The notes beneath the pieces were generated by a model. That model saw nothing but the letters and a program-made list of their open reading frames with translations, did not search any database and was not told where the DNA came from. This document shows, piece by piece, positions 1 through 7,160 of a DNA stretch of 11,778 bases. Within the stretch, counting starts at the first letter, position 1. The number at the start of each line of letters is the position of its first letter. The stretch comes from DAOMOP01 sp035444405 (GTDB lineage: Bacteria; Pseudomonadota; Gammaproteobacteria; Burkholderiales; Rhodocyclaceae): contig DAOMOP010000132.1 in the NCBI GenBank assembly GCA_035444405.1, positions 1-11,778 on the forward strand. The letters run 5' to 3'. A program made the translations under genes and the position numbers.

Positions 1-4
1 GGGC

Positions 5-30
5 GGATGCGGCGCCTGTCCGGCGCATCC
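5..30. other. Imperfect hairpin at left edge
   Basis: GGATGCG (5-11) can pair with CGCATCC (24-30) around a 12-base loop. No T-run follows, so it is not a convincing intrinsic terminator. It may be the 3' end region of a gene outside the window. Apart from the Shine-Dalgarno of the next gene I see nothing else in bases 1-120. Chance occurrence in GC-rich DNA is quite possible. Confidence 0.2.
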
Positions 31-106
31 GGCCGCGGGCCGAGCGAGTGCATCCGCTTGTGCGTCGCGCCGTGCCGCGCAAAGATAACAACATCGAGTT
101 CGCCGC

Positions 107-114
107 GGAGGAGG
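107..114 (+). promoter_or_regulatory. Strong Shine-Dalgarno fixing the GNAT start
   Basis: GGAGGAGG lies six bases before the ATG at 121. It is the best ribosome binding site in the window and decides the start at 121 over the longer open frame that begins at base 7, whose extra residues do not resemble a GNAT domain. Confidence 0.8.
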
Positions 115-120
115 CAAACC

Positions 121-780
121 ATGGCCAGCGTGTCCGTTCGTCACACGCGCGAGAGCGACGTCCCGGCGCTGATCGCGCTGCAGAAGCGCTCCTACCCCCC
201 CGACATGCCACCCTGGTCGCGCACCAAGTTCTGCCAGCAGCTCGCCACCTTTCCACAGGGGCAGCTCGTCGCCGAGTACGATGGGCGCGTGGTCGGTTGC
301 GCCAGCTCGCTGATCGTGCTGTGGGACGACTGGTGCGAGTCGCACACCTGGAAGGACATCACCGCGGCAGGCAGCTTCGACAACCACAATCCGCAGGGGC
401 GCACGCTCTACGGCGCGGAAGTGTTCGTCGACCCGGACCTGCGCGGCAAGCGCATCGGCCACGCCCTGTACGAGGGGCGCCGCAACCTGTGCCGCGCGAT
501 GAATCTCAAGCGCATCATCGCGTGCGGGCGCCTGCCGGGCTATCACAAATACGCCGCCGAGATGAGCGCCGAGGACTACGCGAAACGGGTGGTGTGGGGC
601 GACCTGCGCGATCCGGTGCTCGGTTTCCAGCTGCACGAAGGTTTCCATTACTGCGGCGTGATCGAGGACTACCTGCCCGAGGACCGCGAATCCTGCGGCA
701 ATGCGTCGCTGATCGTGTGGCTGAATCCCGACTACGACCCGACCCGACCGACCCACGTCCCGGAGGAGATCAGACTATGA
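121..780 (+). CDS. GNAT family N-acetyltransferase (stand-alone partner of nitrilase)
   Basis: This 219-residue protein is a cytoplasmic acetyl-CoA-dependent N-acyltransferase of the GNAT fold; its acceptor substrate is unknown. The motif A region is clear: strand VFVDPDLRG followed by the pyrophosphate loop RGKRIGHA (residues 108-115). The region around residues 60-105 (ASSLIVLWDD, then FDNHNPQGRTLYGAEV) and the tail SLIVWLNPDYD (197-206) match what I know of the RimI-like half of GNAT/carbon-nitrogen hydrolase fusion proteins. The start at 121 has a strong Shine-Dalgarno. The stop TGA (778-780) overlaps the ATG (777-779) of the nitrilase gene, so the two are almost certainly co-translated. 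Family assignment is confident; the substrate is not predictable from sequence. Confidence 0.88.
   Translation: MASVSVRHTRESDVPALIALQKRSYPPDMPPWSRTKFCQQLATFPQGQLVAEYDGRVVGCASSLIVLWDDWCESHTWKDITAAGSFDNHNPQGRTLYGAEVFVDPDLRGKRIGHALYEGRRNLCRAMNLKRIIACGRLPGYHKYAAEMSAEDYAKRVVWGDLRDPVLGFQLHEGFHYCGVIEDYLPEDRESCGNASLIVWLNPDYDPTRPTHVPEEIRL
762..768 (+). promoter_or_regulatory. Shine-Dalgarno for coupled nitrilase start
   Basis: GGAGGAG lies inside the last codons of the GNAT gene, eight bases before the ATG at 777. Together with the ATGA stop/start overlap it indicates translational coupling of the two genes. Confidence 0.7.
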
Positions 781-1649
781 TTGTCCGCATCGCTGCCGTT
801 CAGTACTTGCTGCGCCGCATCCACGACTGGTCCGGCTTCGAGAACCAGGTGCGCTTCGTGGTGCAGGCGGCGGGCGACTACCGCCCGCATTTCGTGCTGC
901 TGCCGGAGATTTTCACGACGCAGCTGCTGTCCTTCATGGACACGCGCGAGCTGCCCGTGGCGGTGCGCAACATGCACGACTACACTGCCCGCTACGTCGA
1001 GCTGATGCGCGAGCTGGCGCAGTACTGGCGGGTGTTCCTGGTCGGCGGCAGCCACCCGACGCTGCGCGACGGCCAGCTCTACAACGTCGCCTATCTGTTC
1101 ACGCCCGACGGCGAGGTGCATGAACAGGACAAGATCCACCGCACCCGCTGGGAGCGCGAGATGTGGGACACCGCAGCGGGCGACCGGCTCAACCTGTTCG
1201 AGACGCCGTACGGCAAGATCGCGATCCTCGTGTGCTACGACATCGAGTTTCCGGAGCTCGCGCGCAAAATGTGCGAGGCGGGCGCCGACATCCTCTTCGT
1301 GCCCTCGTGCACCGATGACCGCCAGGGTTTCTTGCGCGTGCGCTACTGCTGCCACGCGCGCGCGATCGAGAACCAGGTCTATGTCGCGATGACCAGCACG
1401 GTCGGCAGCCTGCCGGTCGAGGGCCTCGGCGTGCACTACGGCCAGGCGAGCATCATCACGCCGTCGGACTTTCCGTTCTCGCGCGACGGCATCGCCGCCG
1501 AAGGCACGCCCAACGTCGAGCAGATCATCATCGCCGACGTGAACATCGACAACCTCGCGCAGAACCGCGTCAACGGCACCACCATCCCGCTCTACGACAA
1601 GCGCCACGACGTCTATGACAATCCAGTCGACATCACGACGATCAAGTAG
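777..1649 (+). CDS. Carbon-nitrogen hydrolase (nitrilase superfamily, RimI-associated class)
   Basis: The 290-residue product is a nitrilase-superfamily C-N hydrolase, an enzyme class that cleaves amides or nitriles through a Glu-Lys-Cys triad. The triad is visible: E44 in LLPEIF, K119 in QDKIHRTRWE and C153 in LVCYDIEFPE. One domain fills the whole length. The style of the sequence matches the nitrilase subgroup whose members often carry an N-terminal RimI-type acetyltransferase domain; here that domain is the separate upstream gene. The start is fixed by the ATGA overlap and an internal Shine-Dalgarno. The tlyA reading frame opens 24 bases downstream, so all are probably in one transcript. 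Substrate unknown: omega-amidase, N-carbamoyl hydrolase and other activities occur in the superfamily. Likely cytoplasmic; no signal peptide is seen. Confidence 0.9.
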   Translation: MIVRIAAVQYLLRRIHDWSGFENQVRFVVQAAGDYRPHFVLLPEIFTTQLLSFMDTRELPVAVRNMHDYTARYVELMRELAQYWRVFLVGGSHPTLRDGQLYNVAYLFTPDGEVHEQDKIHRTRWEREMWDTAAGDRLNLFETPYGKIAILVCYDIEFPELARKMCEAGADILFVPSCTDDRQGFLRVRYCCHARAIENQVYVAMTSTVGSLPVEGLGVHYGQASIITPSDFPFSRDGIAAEGTPNVEQIIIADVNIDNLAQNRVNGTTIPLYDKRHDVYDNPVDITTIK

Positions 1650-1673
1650 CGACGCCGCAGGCCGCAAACGCCG

Positions 1674-2540
1674 ATGTCGATGAAATCCTTCCACAGCCGC
1701 AGCCAGCGAACGGCGCCGCCGCGCACGCGCGAGCGGGCGGCGCCGGCGCGGCCGGCCGGCATGCAGCGCGCCGACGCACTGCTGGTCGCGCAGCGGCTGG
1801 TCGGATCGCGTGCGCGCGCGCGCGAGCTGATCGCCGCCGGCCTCGTCGACAGCGAGGCCGGGCCGGTCACCAAGCCGGGCCAGATGCTGCCCGAGTCGCT
1901 GCGGCTTCGCGTGCTCGACGACTCGGCGCTGCGCTACGTCTCGCGCGGCGGACTGAAGCTCGCCGCGGCGCTGGCGCACAGCGGCGTCGACGTGCGCGGG
2001 CGCATCTGCCTCGACGTCGGCCAGAGCACCGGCGGCTTCACCGACTGCCTGCTGCAGGCCGGCGCGGCGAAGGTGGTCGGCGTCGAGGTCGGCCACGGCC
2101 AGCTCCATCCGCGCCTTGCCGCCGACCCGCGCTGCATCACGCTGGAAGGCATCAATGCGCGCCATCTCGACGCCGCCGACCTCGGCGCCCAGCTGCCGTC
2201 CGAGGGCTTCGGACTCATCGTCTGCGATGCGAGCTTCATCTCGCTGAGCTTGCTGATGCCGCAGTGGCCGGCGCTGCTCGCCGCCGACGGCGACGTGCTG
2301 GCGCTGGTGAAGCCGCAGTTCGAGCTCGGCCCGGCGCAGCTCGCCAGAGGCGGGGTCGTGCGCGATGCAGCCCTGCATGCCGCGGTCGAGGAGCGCATCC
2401 GCGCGGCCGTCGATCGCGCGGGTCTGGCCGTATGCGGATGGTTCGACTCGCCGATCACCGGCGGCGGCGTCGGCAACATCGAAGGCAACCGCGAATTCCT
2501 CGTGTGGATGCGCCATGCAGGTACCCACGCGCGCGGATGA
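1674..2540 (+). CDS. tlyA: TlyA family rRNA methyltransferase (S4 plus FtsJ-like)
   Basis: TlyA-type proteins are SAM-dependent 2'-O-methyltransferases acting on cytidines of rRNA; older annotations call them hemolysin A. An S4 RNA-binding domain (about residues 30-90) begins QRADALLVAQ and contains the SRARARELI helix. The Rossmann methyltransferase domain follows, with SAM motif I LDVGQSTGGFTD (113-124). A likely K-D-K-E tetrad is K95 (RGGLKL), D185 (CDASFIS), K213 (LVKPQFE) and probably E274 (GNREFL). From 1674 the protein has 288 residues. The first 29 are Arg/Ala/Pro-rich and lie outside the usual family length, so ATG 1761 (259 residues) is an equally good or better start. Neither start has a clear Shine-Dalgarno. 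Downstream metF fits the common tlyA-metF arrangement: TlyA uses SAM and releases SAH. Confidence 0.88.
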   Translation: MSMKSFHSRSQRTAPPRTRERAAPARPAGMQRADALLVAQRLVGSRARARELIAAGLVDSEAGPVTKPGQMLPESLRLRVLDDSALRYVSRGGLKLAAALAHSGVDVRGRICLDVGQSTGGFTDCLLQAGAAKVVGVEVGHGQLHPRLAADPRCITLEGINARHLDAADLGAQLPSEGFGLIVCDASFISLSLLMPQWPALLAADGDVLALVKPQFELGPAQLARGGVVRDAALHAAVEERIRAAVDRAGLAVCGWFDSPITGGGVGNIEGNREFLVWMRHAGTHARG

Positions 2541-2639
2541 GCACGCGCGGCGACTCCCGATTCATCTCCACCCCACCCATCCGAGCCACCGAAACGCCTG
2601 CCCGCGCGGCCGGCCATGCAACGAGACGCATCCACGATC

Positions 2640-3473
2640 ATGACCACCACTGAGCTTTCGATCGAGTTCTTCCCGCCGCAGACACCCGAAGGCGCCGACA
2701 AGCTGCGCGCCGCGCAGGCACGGCTGGCGGCCCTCAAGCCCGCCTTCTTCTCGGTGACCTACGGCGCCGGCGGCTCGACGCGCGAGCGCACCTTCGCGAC
2801 CGTCAAGGAGATCGCCGCCTCCGGCAGCGAGGCCGCGCCGCATCTGTCGTGCATCGGCTCGACGCGCGACAACATCCGCGCAATCCTGCAGGACTACGCC
2901 GACGCCGGCATCCACCGCATCGTCGCGCTGCGCGGCGACCTGCCTTCGGGCGCGGGCGAGCGCGGCGAATTCCGCTACGCCAACGAGCTGGTCGCATTCA
3001 TCCGTGCCGAGACCGGTCACCGCTTCCGCATCGAGGTCGCCGCCTACCCGGAGTGGCATCCCCAGGCGAAGAGCCCGCGCGACGATCTGCTCGCCTTCAA
3101 GCGCAAGGTCGAGGCCGGCGCCGACTCGGCGATCACGCAGTACTTCTACAATCTCGACGCCTATCTGCATTTCGTCGACGAGGCGCGCGCGCTCGGTGTG
3201 ACCGTACCGATCGTCCCCGGCATCATGCCGATCACGAGCTTCAGCAAGCTCGCGCGCTTTTCCGACGCCTGCGGCGCCGAGATTCCGCGCTGGATGCGGC
3301 GCAAGTTCGAGAGCTTCGGCGACGACAGCGATTCGATCCGCGCCTTCGGCCTCGACGTCGTCACCAGCCTGTGCGCGCGCCTGCTCGCCGCCGGCGCGCC
3401 GGGCCTGCACTTCTACAGCATGAACCAGGCCGGTCCGACGCTGGAGATCTGCCGGCGGCTGGGCCTGGGCTGA
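2640..3473 (+). CDS. metF: Methylenetetrahydrofolate reductase
   Basis: MetF reduces 5,10-methylene-THF to 5-methyl-THF with NADH through bound FAD, giving the methyl donor for methionine synthesis. The 277-residue protein is a single TIM-barrel domain of normal length. Family signatures are present: LSIEFFPPQTPEG at the N-terminus with catalytic E9, SVTYGAGGSTRERT (38-51), ALRGD with D100, ITQYFYN with Q167 (folate/FAD site), and VPGIMPITS (192-200). ATG 2640 is chosen because it places the EFFPP motif at the usual distance; the in-frame ATG at 2616 would add eight atypical residues. The 99 bases after tlyA hold no other gene and no obvious riboswitch or palindrome. Transcription is probably shared with tlyA, though a promoter in the gap cannot be excluded. 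The gene converges on the next one with only 16 bases between stops. Confidence 0.95.
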   Translation: MTTTELSIEFFPPQTPEGADKLRAAQARLAALKPAFFSVTYGAGGSTRERTFATVKEIAASGSEAAPHLSCIGSTRDNIRAILQDYADAGIHRIVALRGDLPSGAGERGEFRYANELVAFIRAETGHRFRIEVAAYPEWHPQAKSPRDDLLAFKRKVEAGADSAITQYFYNLDAYLHFVDEARALGVTVPIVPGIMPITSFSKLARFSDACGAEIPRWMRRKFESFGDDSDSIRAFGLDVVTSLCARLLAAGAPGLHFYSMNQAGPTLEICRRLGLG

Positions 3474-3489
3474 ACGCCCGGCGGCGCTT

Positions 3490-3786
3490 TCAGCCGAGGC
3501 CGTGGCGCTTCATCCATGCCCGGAACTCGCCACGCTCGGCGCTGCGGTGCAGCGCGCCGACCTGCAGCACCATGTTCTCGACCATCGTGTGGGCCGCGAT
3601 GGCCGCCATGATCTCCAGACGCGCGCCGACGTCGAGCCCGTGCTCGGCGAGGCGGCGATCGATCTCGCAGAAGTGATTGGCCATCAGGCGGCGCGCATCC
3701 TGTTCGTCGATGGCGAGATCGCCGACGTCGAGCGGGTCTTCCGCCTCGATGTCGGCCATCAGCGATTCGATGGACTGGGGTGTCAT
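3490..3786 (-). CDS. Small hypothetical protein, 98 aa
   Basis: I do not recognise a named family. The product is cytoplasmic (no signal peptide or membrane segment) and looks entirely helical. The N-terminal third is acidic (MADIEAEDPLDVGD), followed by a helical middle (RRLMANHFCEIDRRLAEHG and EIMAAIAAHTMVENMVLQVG) and a basic end, EFRAWMKRHGLG. The open frame continues upstream without stops, but GGAGGG on the minus strand, six bases before the ATG at 3786, fixes this start. It lies 125 bases downstream of the YjgR-like ATPase gene on the same strand and may be its operon partner. Base composition is like the neighbours and the amino-acid composition is that of a real protein. Existence is likely; function is unknown. 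Confidence 0.72.
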   Translation of the reverse strand: MTPQSIESLMADIEAEDPLDVGDLAIDEQDARRLMANHFCEIDRRLAEHGLDVGARLEIMAAIAAHTMVENMVLQVGALHRSAERGEFRAWMKRHGLG

Positions 3787-3865
3787 GGCATGCCCTCCGC
3801 AACTCGGCTCGAAAATGGCGCGACGCGGACACCCCTGGAGCGGGTTGCCGCGCCTCGTGCCGGTT

Positions 3866-3882
3866 GGACCGTCTGTCGGTCC
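3866..3882. other. Stem-loop between the yjgR-like and small genes
   Basis: GGACCG (3866-3871) pairs perfectly with CGGTCC (3877-3882) around a five-base loop. It lies in the 125-base gap downstream of the ATPase gene stop. No U-tract follows on either strand, so it is at most a weak or factor-dependent terminator, or an mRNA 3'-end stabiliser. Confidence 0.3.
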
Positions 3883-3911
3883 GCCGAGTGCCCGGCGCGG
3901 CCTGCCCCGGC

Positions 3912-5426
3912 TCAGCGCCGGCTCGCGCCGCCCAGCAGCGATCCGAGGATGCCGCGCACGATCTGGCGGCCGATGGCGCTGCCTATTGTGCGCGTCATGG
4001 TCTTGGCGGCCACCTGCACGAGGCCGTCGCGGCGCCCGCCGCGCGGTCCGGTCGAGCCGAACAGGATATCGGACAGCCCGCCACCCGAGGCGGCCCCGCC
4101 GGCCGACGCGCTCTCGTGCGCGCGGGCTTCGGCACACGTGGCCGCCGCTTCGGCCTGCGCGCGCAGCATCTCGTAGGCCGATTCGCGATCGACGCTGCGT
4201 TCGTAGTGCCCGTACAGCACCGAGGCGCGGATGGTCTGCTCGCGCTCGGCCGCGGTGAGCGGCCCGAGCCGCGACACCGGGGCGACGACGAAGCTGCGCT
4301 CGACGACCTCCGGGCGCCCCTGCGCGTCGAGAAACGACACCAGCGCCTCGCCGACGCCGAGCTCGGTGATCGCGTCGACAGCACTGAAAGCCGGGTTGGC
4401 ACGCATCGTCTCGGCCGCGCTGCGGACGGCGCGCTGGTCGCGCGGCGTGAAGGCGCGCAGCGCATGCTGGACGCGATTGCCGAGCTGGCCGAGCACGCTG
4501 TCCGGCACATCGAGCGGGCTTTGCGTGACGAAATACACGCCGACGCCCTTGGAGCGGATCAGCCGCACGACCTGCTCGACCTTCTCGACCAGCGCCTTCG
4601 GCGCGTCCTTGAAGAGCAGGTGCGCCTCGTCGAAAAAGAACACCAGCTTCGGCTGGTCGACATCGCCGACTTCGGGCAGCTGCTCGAACAGCTCGGCGAG
4701 CATCCACAGCAGGAAAGTCGAGTACAGCTGCGGTGCGTGGTACAGCCGTTCGGCCGCCAGCACGTTGATCACGCCACGCCCATCGGCATCGGTCTGCAGC
4801 AGGTCGGCCAGGTCGAGCATCGGTTCGCCGAAGAAGCGCTCGCCGCCCTGCTCCTCGAGCGCAACGAGCCCGCGCTGGATCGCGCCGACCGACGCGGCCG
4901 AGATGTTGCCGTACTCGGTCCGGTAGCTGCGCGCGTTGTCACCGGCGTACTGCACCATCGCGCGCAGATCCTTCAGGTCGAGCAACAGCAGGCCGTTGTC
5001 GTCGGCGATGCGGAACACCAGCTGCAGCACGCCGGCCTGTGTGTCGTTGAGCCCGAGCAGGCGTGCGAGCAGCAGCGGCCCCATGTCGGAGACCGTCGCG
5101 CGCACCGGATGGCCGTTGTCGCCGAACACGTCCCAGAACACCACCGTGTTCGCGCGCGGCGCGAAGGCGTCGATGCCGATCGCGGCCAGCCGCTGCATCA
5201 GCCGCTCGGAGGCGGCACCAGCGGCGCCGATGCCCGACAAGTCGCCCTTGACGTCGGCGACGAACACCGGCACGCCGATGGCGGCGAACGATTCGGCCAT
5301 CTTCTGCAGCGTCACGGTCTTGCCGGTGCCGGTCGCCCCGGTGATCAGACCGTGGCGGTTGGCGAGTCGCGGCAACAGGTGCAAGGCCTTGTCGCGAGTC
5401 CTGGCGATCAATAGCGGTTCGGTCAT
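3912..5426 (-). CDS. YjgR/HerA-like ATPase (DUF853)
   Basis: This 504-residue cytoplasmic P-loop ATPase matches the YjgR family (about 500 residues in E. coli), annotated as helicase HerA-like C-terminal domain. It is related to the FtsK/HerA translocases, but its cellular role is not established. Walker A is GATGTGKT (residues 30-37, K36). Walker B is LVFFFDEAHLLF, with D266 and E267. A sensor/arginine-finger region, FVTQSPLDVP then GNRVQHALRAFTPRDQ, lies at 299-331. The C-terminal 80 residues are Ala/Gly-rich with the typical LSDILFGSTGPRGG (451-464). ATG 5426 is chosen; an in-frame TTG at 5438 would add four residues. It is probably transcribed before the small gene downstream. No HerA-partner nuclease (NurA) is seen, so a DNA end-resection role is not suggested here. 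Confidence 0.92.
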   Translation of the reverse strand: MTEPLLIARTRDKALHLLPRLANRHGLITGATGTGKTVTLQKMAESFAAIGVPVFVADVKGDLSGIGAAGAASERLMQRLAAIGIDAFAPRANTVVFWDVFGDNGHPVRATVSDMGPLLLARLLGLNDTQAGVLQLVFRIADDNGLLLLDLKDLRAMVQYAGDNARSYRTEYGNISAASVGAIQRGLVALEEQGGERFFGEPMLDLADLLQTDADGRGVINVLAAERLYHAPQLYSTFLLWMLAELFEQLPEVGDVDQPKLVFFFDEAHLLFKDAPKALVEKVEQVVRLIRSKGVGVYFVTQSPLDVPDSVLGQLGNRVQHALRAFTPRDQRAVRSAAETMRANPAFSAVDAITELGVGEALVSFLDAQGRPEVVERSFVVAPVSRLGPLTAAEREQTIRASVLYGHYERSVDRESAYEMLRAQAEAAATCAEARAHESASAGGAASGGGLSDILFGSTGPRGGRRDGLVQVAAKTMTRTIGSAIGRQIVRGILGSLLGGASRR

Positions 5427-5474
5427 CGTAGCCCCCAAATCGTCGTTCGCGGAAAGTCGCGCCCGGCTGCCGCC

Positions 5475-5495
5475 CGACGCCGCCGCCAGGCGTCG
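5475..5495. other. Seven-base-pair hairpin upstream of the yjgR-like gene
   Basis: CGACGCC (5475-5481) pairs perfectly with GGCGTCG (5489-5495) around a seven-base loop, in the 150-base gap between the exported-protein gene and the ATPase gene, both on the minus strand. There is no U-tract. It could end the upstream transcript or sit in the leader of the ATPase mRNA. The rest of the gap shows no other clear signal. Confidence 0.3.
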
Positions 5496-5576
5496 TGCAG
5501 ACGCCCGCGTCCGGACGACGGTCCCGCGCAGGCGCTCACCGGCCGGGCATGGTGCGGCGCGTGCCGCAGTGCGCGT

Positions 5577-6236
5577 TCAGCGCGCGAGGCCTGCTTCGCA
5601 GCCGCTCACGCACGCCTCGTAGCGCCCCAGGCACGGCTCGCAGGCCGCGCCGCGGCAGCCGCGCTGGCATGCGAGCAGGGTATCGGCGCACGCGCGCGTG
5701 CACGCATTCGCATCCTCCTGCGGCACCGCCGGCCGCGACAGCTGCAGCCGCCCGGCCGCCTCGCGCTCGCACGCGGGCAGGTCGAAGCCGCGCACCGGCC
5801 CCGGAATCCAGCGCCACTTTTCGGCGGAAAGCTGCAGGTCGGCCTGGATCACCGCGATGTCGCTGATGCCGAGCAGGCGCGAGCGCAGCAGCGTGACGAG
5901 CCCCCAGCAGTCGGCGCGGCGCGCATCGTCGACGCTGCGCGGCCCGTCCGGCGCCATGCCGAGGTTCAGCCGCGCACATTCGTGGCCGAACAGGAACAGG
6001 CGCGTGGCCGGCTGCAGCCGCGGCAACACGTGCTGGTTGTAGCGGATCACGGTGCGGCCGTCCTCGACGCGCGTCGCGACGACCGCCTGCAGGGTGGGGT
6101 CGGCAATCGCCTCGACCGTGCGACCGGCAGCATCGACGCAGCCATGGTAGGTGAGCTCTTCCCGGGCCGACGCGTTACCGGCAGCGAGCAAGGCACAAAG
6201 GAGCAGCAACGGTACGAGACGCGTGATCATCGACAT
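5577..6236 (-). CDS. Exported cysteine-rich protein with HExxH-like remnant
   Basis: I do not recognise a characterised family. The 219-residue product has a clear Sec signal peptide: MSMITR, a Leu-rich core, then ASA before R25, so it should be periplasmic. The central segment LFLFGHECARLNLG (80-93), followed by DDARRADCWGL (103-113), resembles exported proteins with an HExxH zinc motif. Here the second histidine is Arg (H85-E86-C87-A88-R89), so classical zinc-protease activity is doubtful. The last 45 residues hold eight cysteines (179, 183, 190, 194, 199, 202, 209, 213) as CX3C, CX3C, CX2C and CX3C, probably disulfide-bonded or metal-binding. Start 6236 is chosen because the signal peptide begins there; ATG 6269 would add 11 residues. 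It is divergent from yebC. Confidence 0.75.
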   Translation of the reverse strand: MSMITRLVPLLLLCALLAAGNASAREELTYHGCVDAAGRTVEAIADPTLQAVVATRVEDGRTVIRYNQHVLPRLQPATRLFLFGHECARLNLGMAPDGPRSVDDARRADCWGLVTLLRSRLLGISDIAVIQADLQLSAEKWRWIPGPVRGFDLPACEREAAGRLQLSRPAVPQEDANACTRACADTLLACQRGCRGAACEPCLGRYEACVSGCEAGLAR

Positions 6237-6387
6237 GTCGGCACGACGAGAGGCACAGAAGCCATCCATACTACATAGAATCGGTGGCGGCGGCACGTGC
6301 CGTCATCGCGACACGGGATCACGCGGCGACGCGAAGCCCTCGGCCTGGCGCGCCCGGCGCCGCGATCGCTCGCGAGGACGGCGCCTG

Positions 6388-6393
6388 TATAAT
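6388..6393 (+). promoter_or_regulatory. -10 box of the yebC promoter
   Basis: TATAAT, a perfect sigma-70 -10 hexamer, lies 38 bases before the yebC ATG and would give a leader of about 30 bases. No good -35 hexamer is seen 16-18 bases upstream. In DNA this GC-rich a perfect TATAAT in the right place is unlikely to be chance. It sits in the 195-base divergent gap (6237-6431), where I see no other gene. Confidence 0.6.
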
Positions 6394-6431
6394 CGGCCTT
6401 CGTTCATTCACCGGCACGTACAGAGGATTTT

Positions 6432-7157
6432 ATGGCGGGGCATTCCAAGTGGGCCAACATCCAGCACCGCAAAGGGCGCCAGGATGCGAAACGCGGAAAG
6501 ATTTTCACGAAGCTGATCAAGGAGATCACGGTGGCCGCGCGCATGGGCGGCGGCGACCCGAACTTCAACCCGCGCCTGCGCCTCGCGGTCGACAACGCCA
6601 AGGGCGAGAACATGCCGGGCGAGAACATCGAGCGCGCGATCAAGCGCGGCACCGGCGAGCTCGAAGGCGTCAGCTACGAGGAGGCGCGCTACGAGGGCTA
6701 CGGCATCGGCGGCGCGGCGGTGATGGTCGATTGCCTGACCGACAACAAGACCCGCACGGTGGCCGACGTGCGCCACGCGTTCTCCAAGCACGGCGGCAAC
6801 ATGGGCACCGACGGCTGCGTCGCGTTCCAGTTCAAGCACTGCGGCCAGCTGATGTTCGCACCCGGCACCGACGAGGACGCGCTGATGGAAGCCGCGCTGG
6901 AGGCCGGCGCCGAGGATGTCGTCGGCAACGACGACGGCTCGATCGAGGTCATCACCGCTCCCAACGACTACTCCGCGGTCAAGGAAGCACTCGCGCAGGC
7001 CGGCTTCAAGGCGGAGTTCGGCGAGGTCACGATGAAGCCGCTGAACGAGACCGAGCTCGCGGGCGAGGACGCGGCGAAGATGCAGAAGCTGCTCGACGCG
7101 CTCGAAAACCTCGACGACGTGCAGCAGGTCTATACGTCGGCCGTGTTCACCGACTGA
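6432..7157 (+). CDS. yebC: YebC/PmpR family translation/regulatory protein
   Basis: YebC-family proteins are cytoplasmic. They have been described as DNA-binding regulators and, more recently, as factors that help ribosomes past difficult sequences such as polyproline. The 241-residue product is full length and carries the hallmark start MAGHSKWANIQHRKGRQDAKRG, the motif NMPGENIERAIKRGTGE (57-73), YEGYGIGGAAVMVDCLTDN (88-106) and KHGGNMGTDGCVAFQF (119-134). Shine-Dalgarno AGAGGA lies just before ATG 6432 and a consensus -10 box lies upstream. It is the first gene of a likely operon with the EamA transporter (ATG three bases after this stop) and ruvC. Linkage of yebC to ruvC is common in proteobacteria. 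Confidence 0.96.
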   Translation: MAGHSKWANIQHRKGRQDAKRGKIFTKLIKEITVAARMGGGDPNFNPRLRLAVDNAKGENMPGENIERAIKRGTGELEGVSYEEARYEGYGIGGAAVMVDCLTDNKTRTVADVRHAFSKHGGNMGTDGCVAFQFKHCGQLMFAPGTDEDALMEAALEAGAEDVVGNDDGSIEVITAPNDYSAVKEALAQAGFKAEFGEVTMKPLNETELAGEDAAKMQKLLDALENLDDVQQVYTSAVFTD

Positions 7158-7160
7158 ACC

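Noticed and set aside
1812..1824. Alternating GC run (possible Z-DNA or slippage tract)
   Set aside because: It encodes the conserved SRARARE segment of the S4 domain, so protein and codon bias explain it.
732..2528. 598-codon open frame on the minus strand across the nitrilase and tlyA genes
   Set aside because: It lies antisense to two clear genes, has a low-complexity Arg/Ala/Asp-rich translation and no domain; long antisense frames are expected in DNA this GC-rich.
3465..3481. Short hairpin around the metF stop codon as a terminator
   Set aside because: It has a six-base stem with one wobble, the stop codon lies in the loop and there is no U-tract; such pairings arise by chance in GC-rich DNA.
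3780..5414. 544-codon plus-strand frame opposite the YjgR-like gene
   Set aside because: It mirrors the ATPase gene, and only the minus-strand frame shows Walker A and B motifs.
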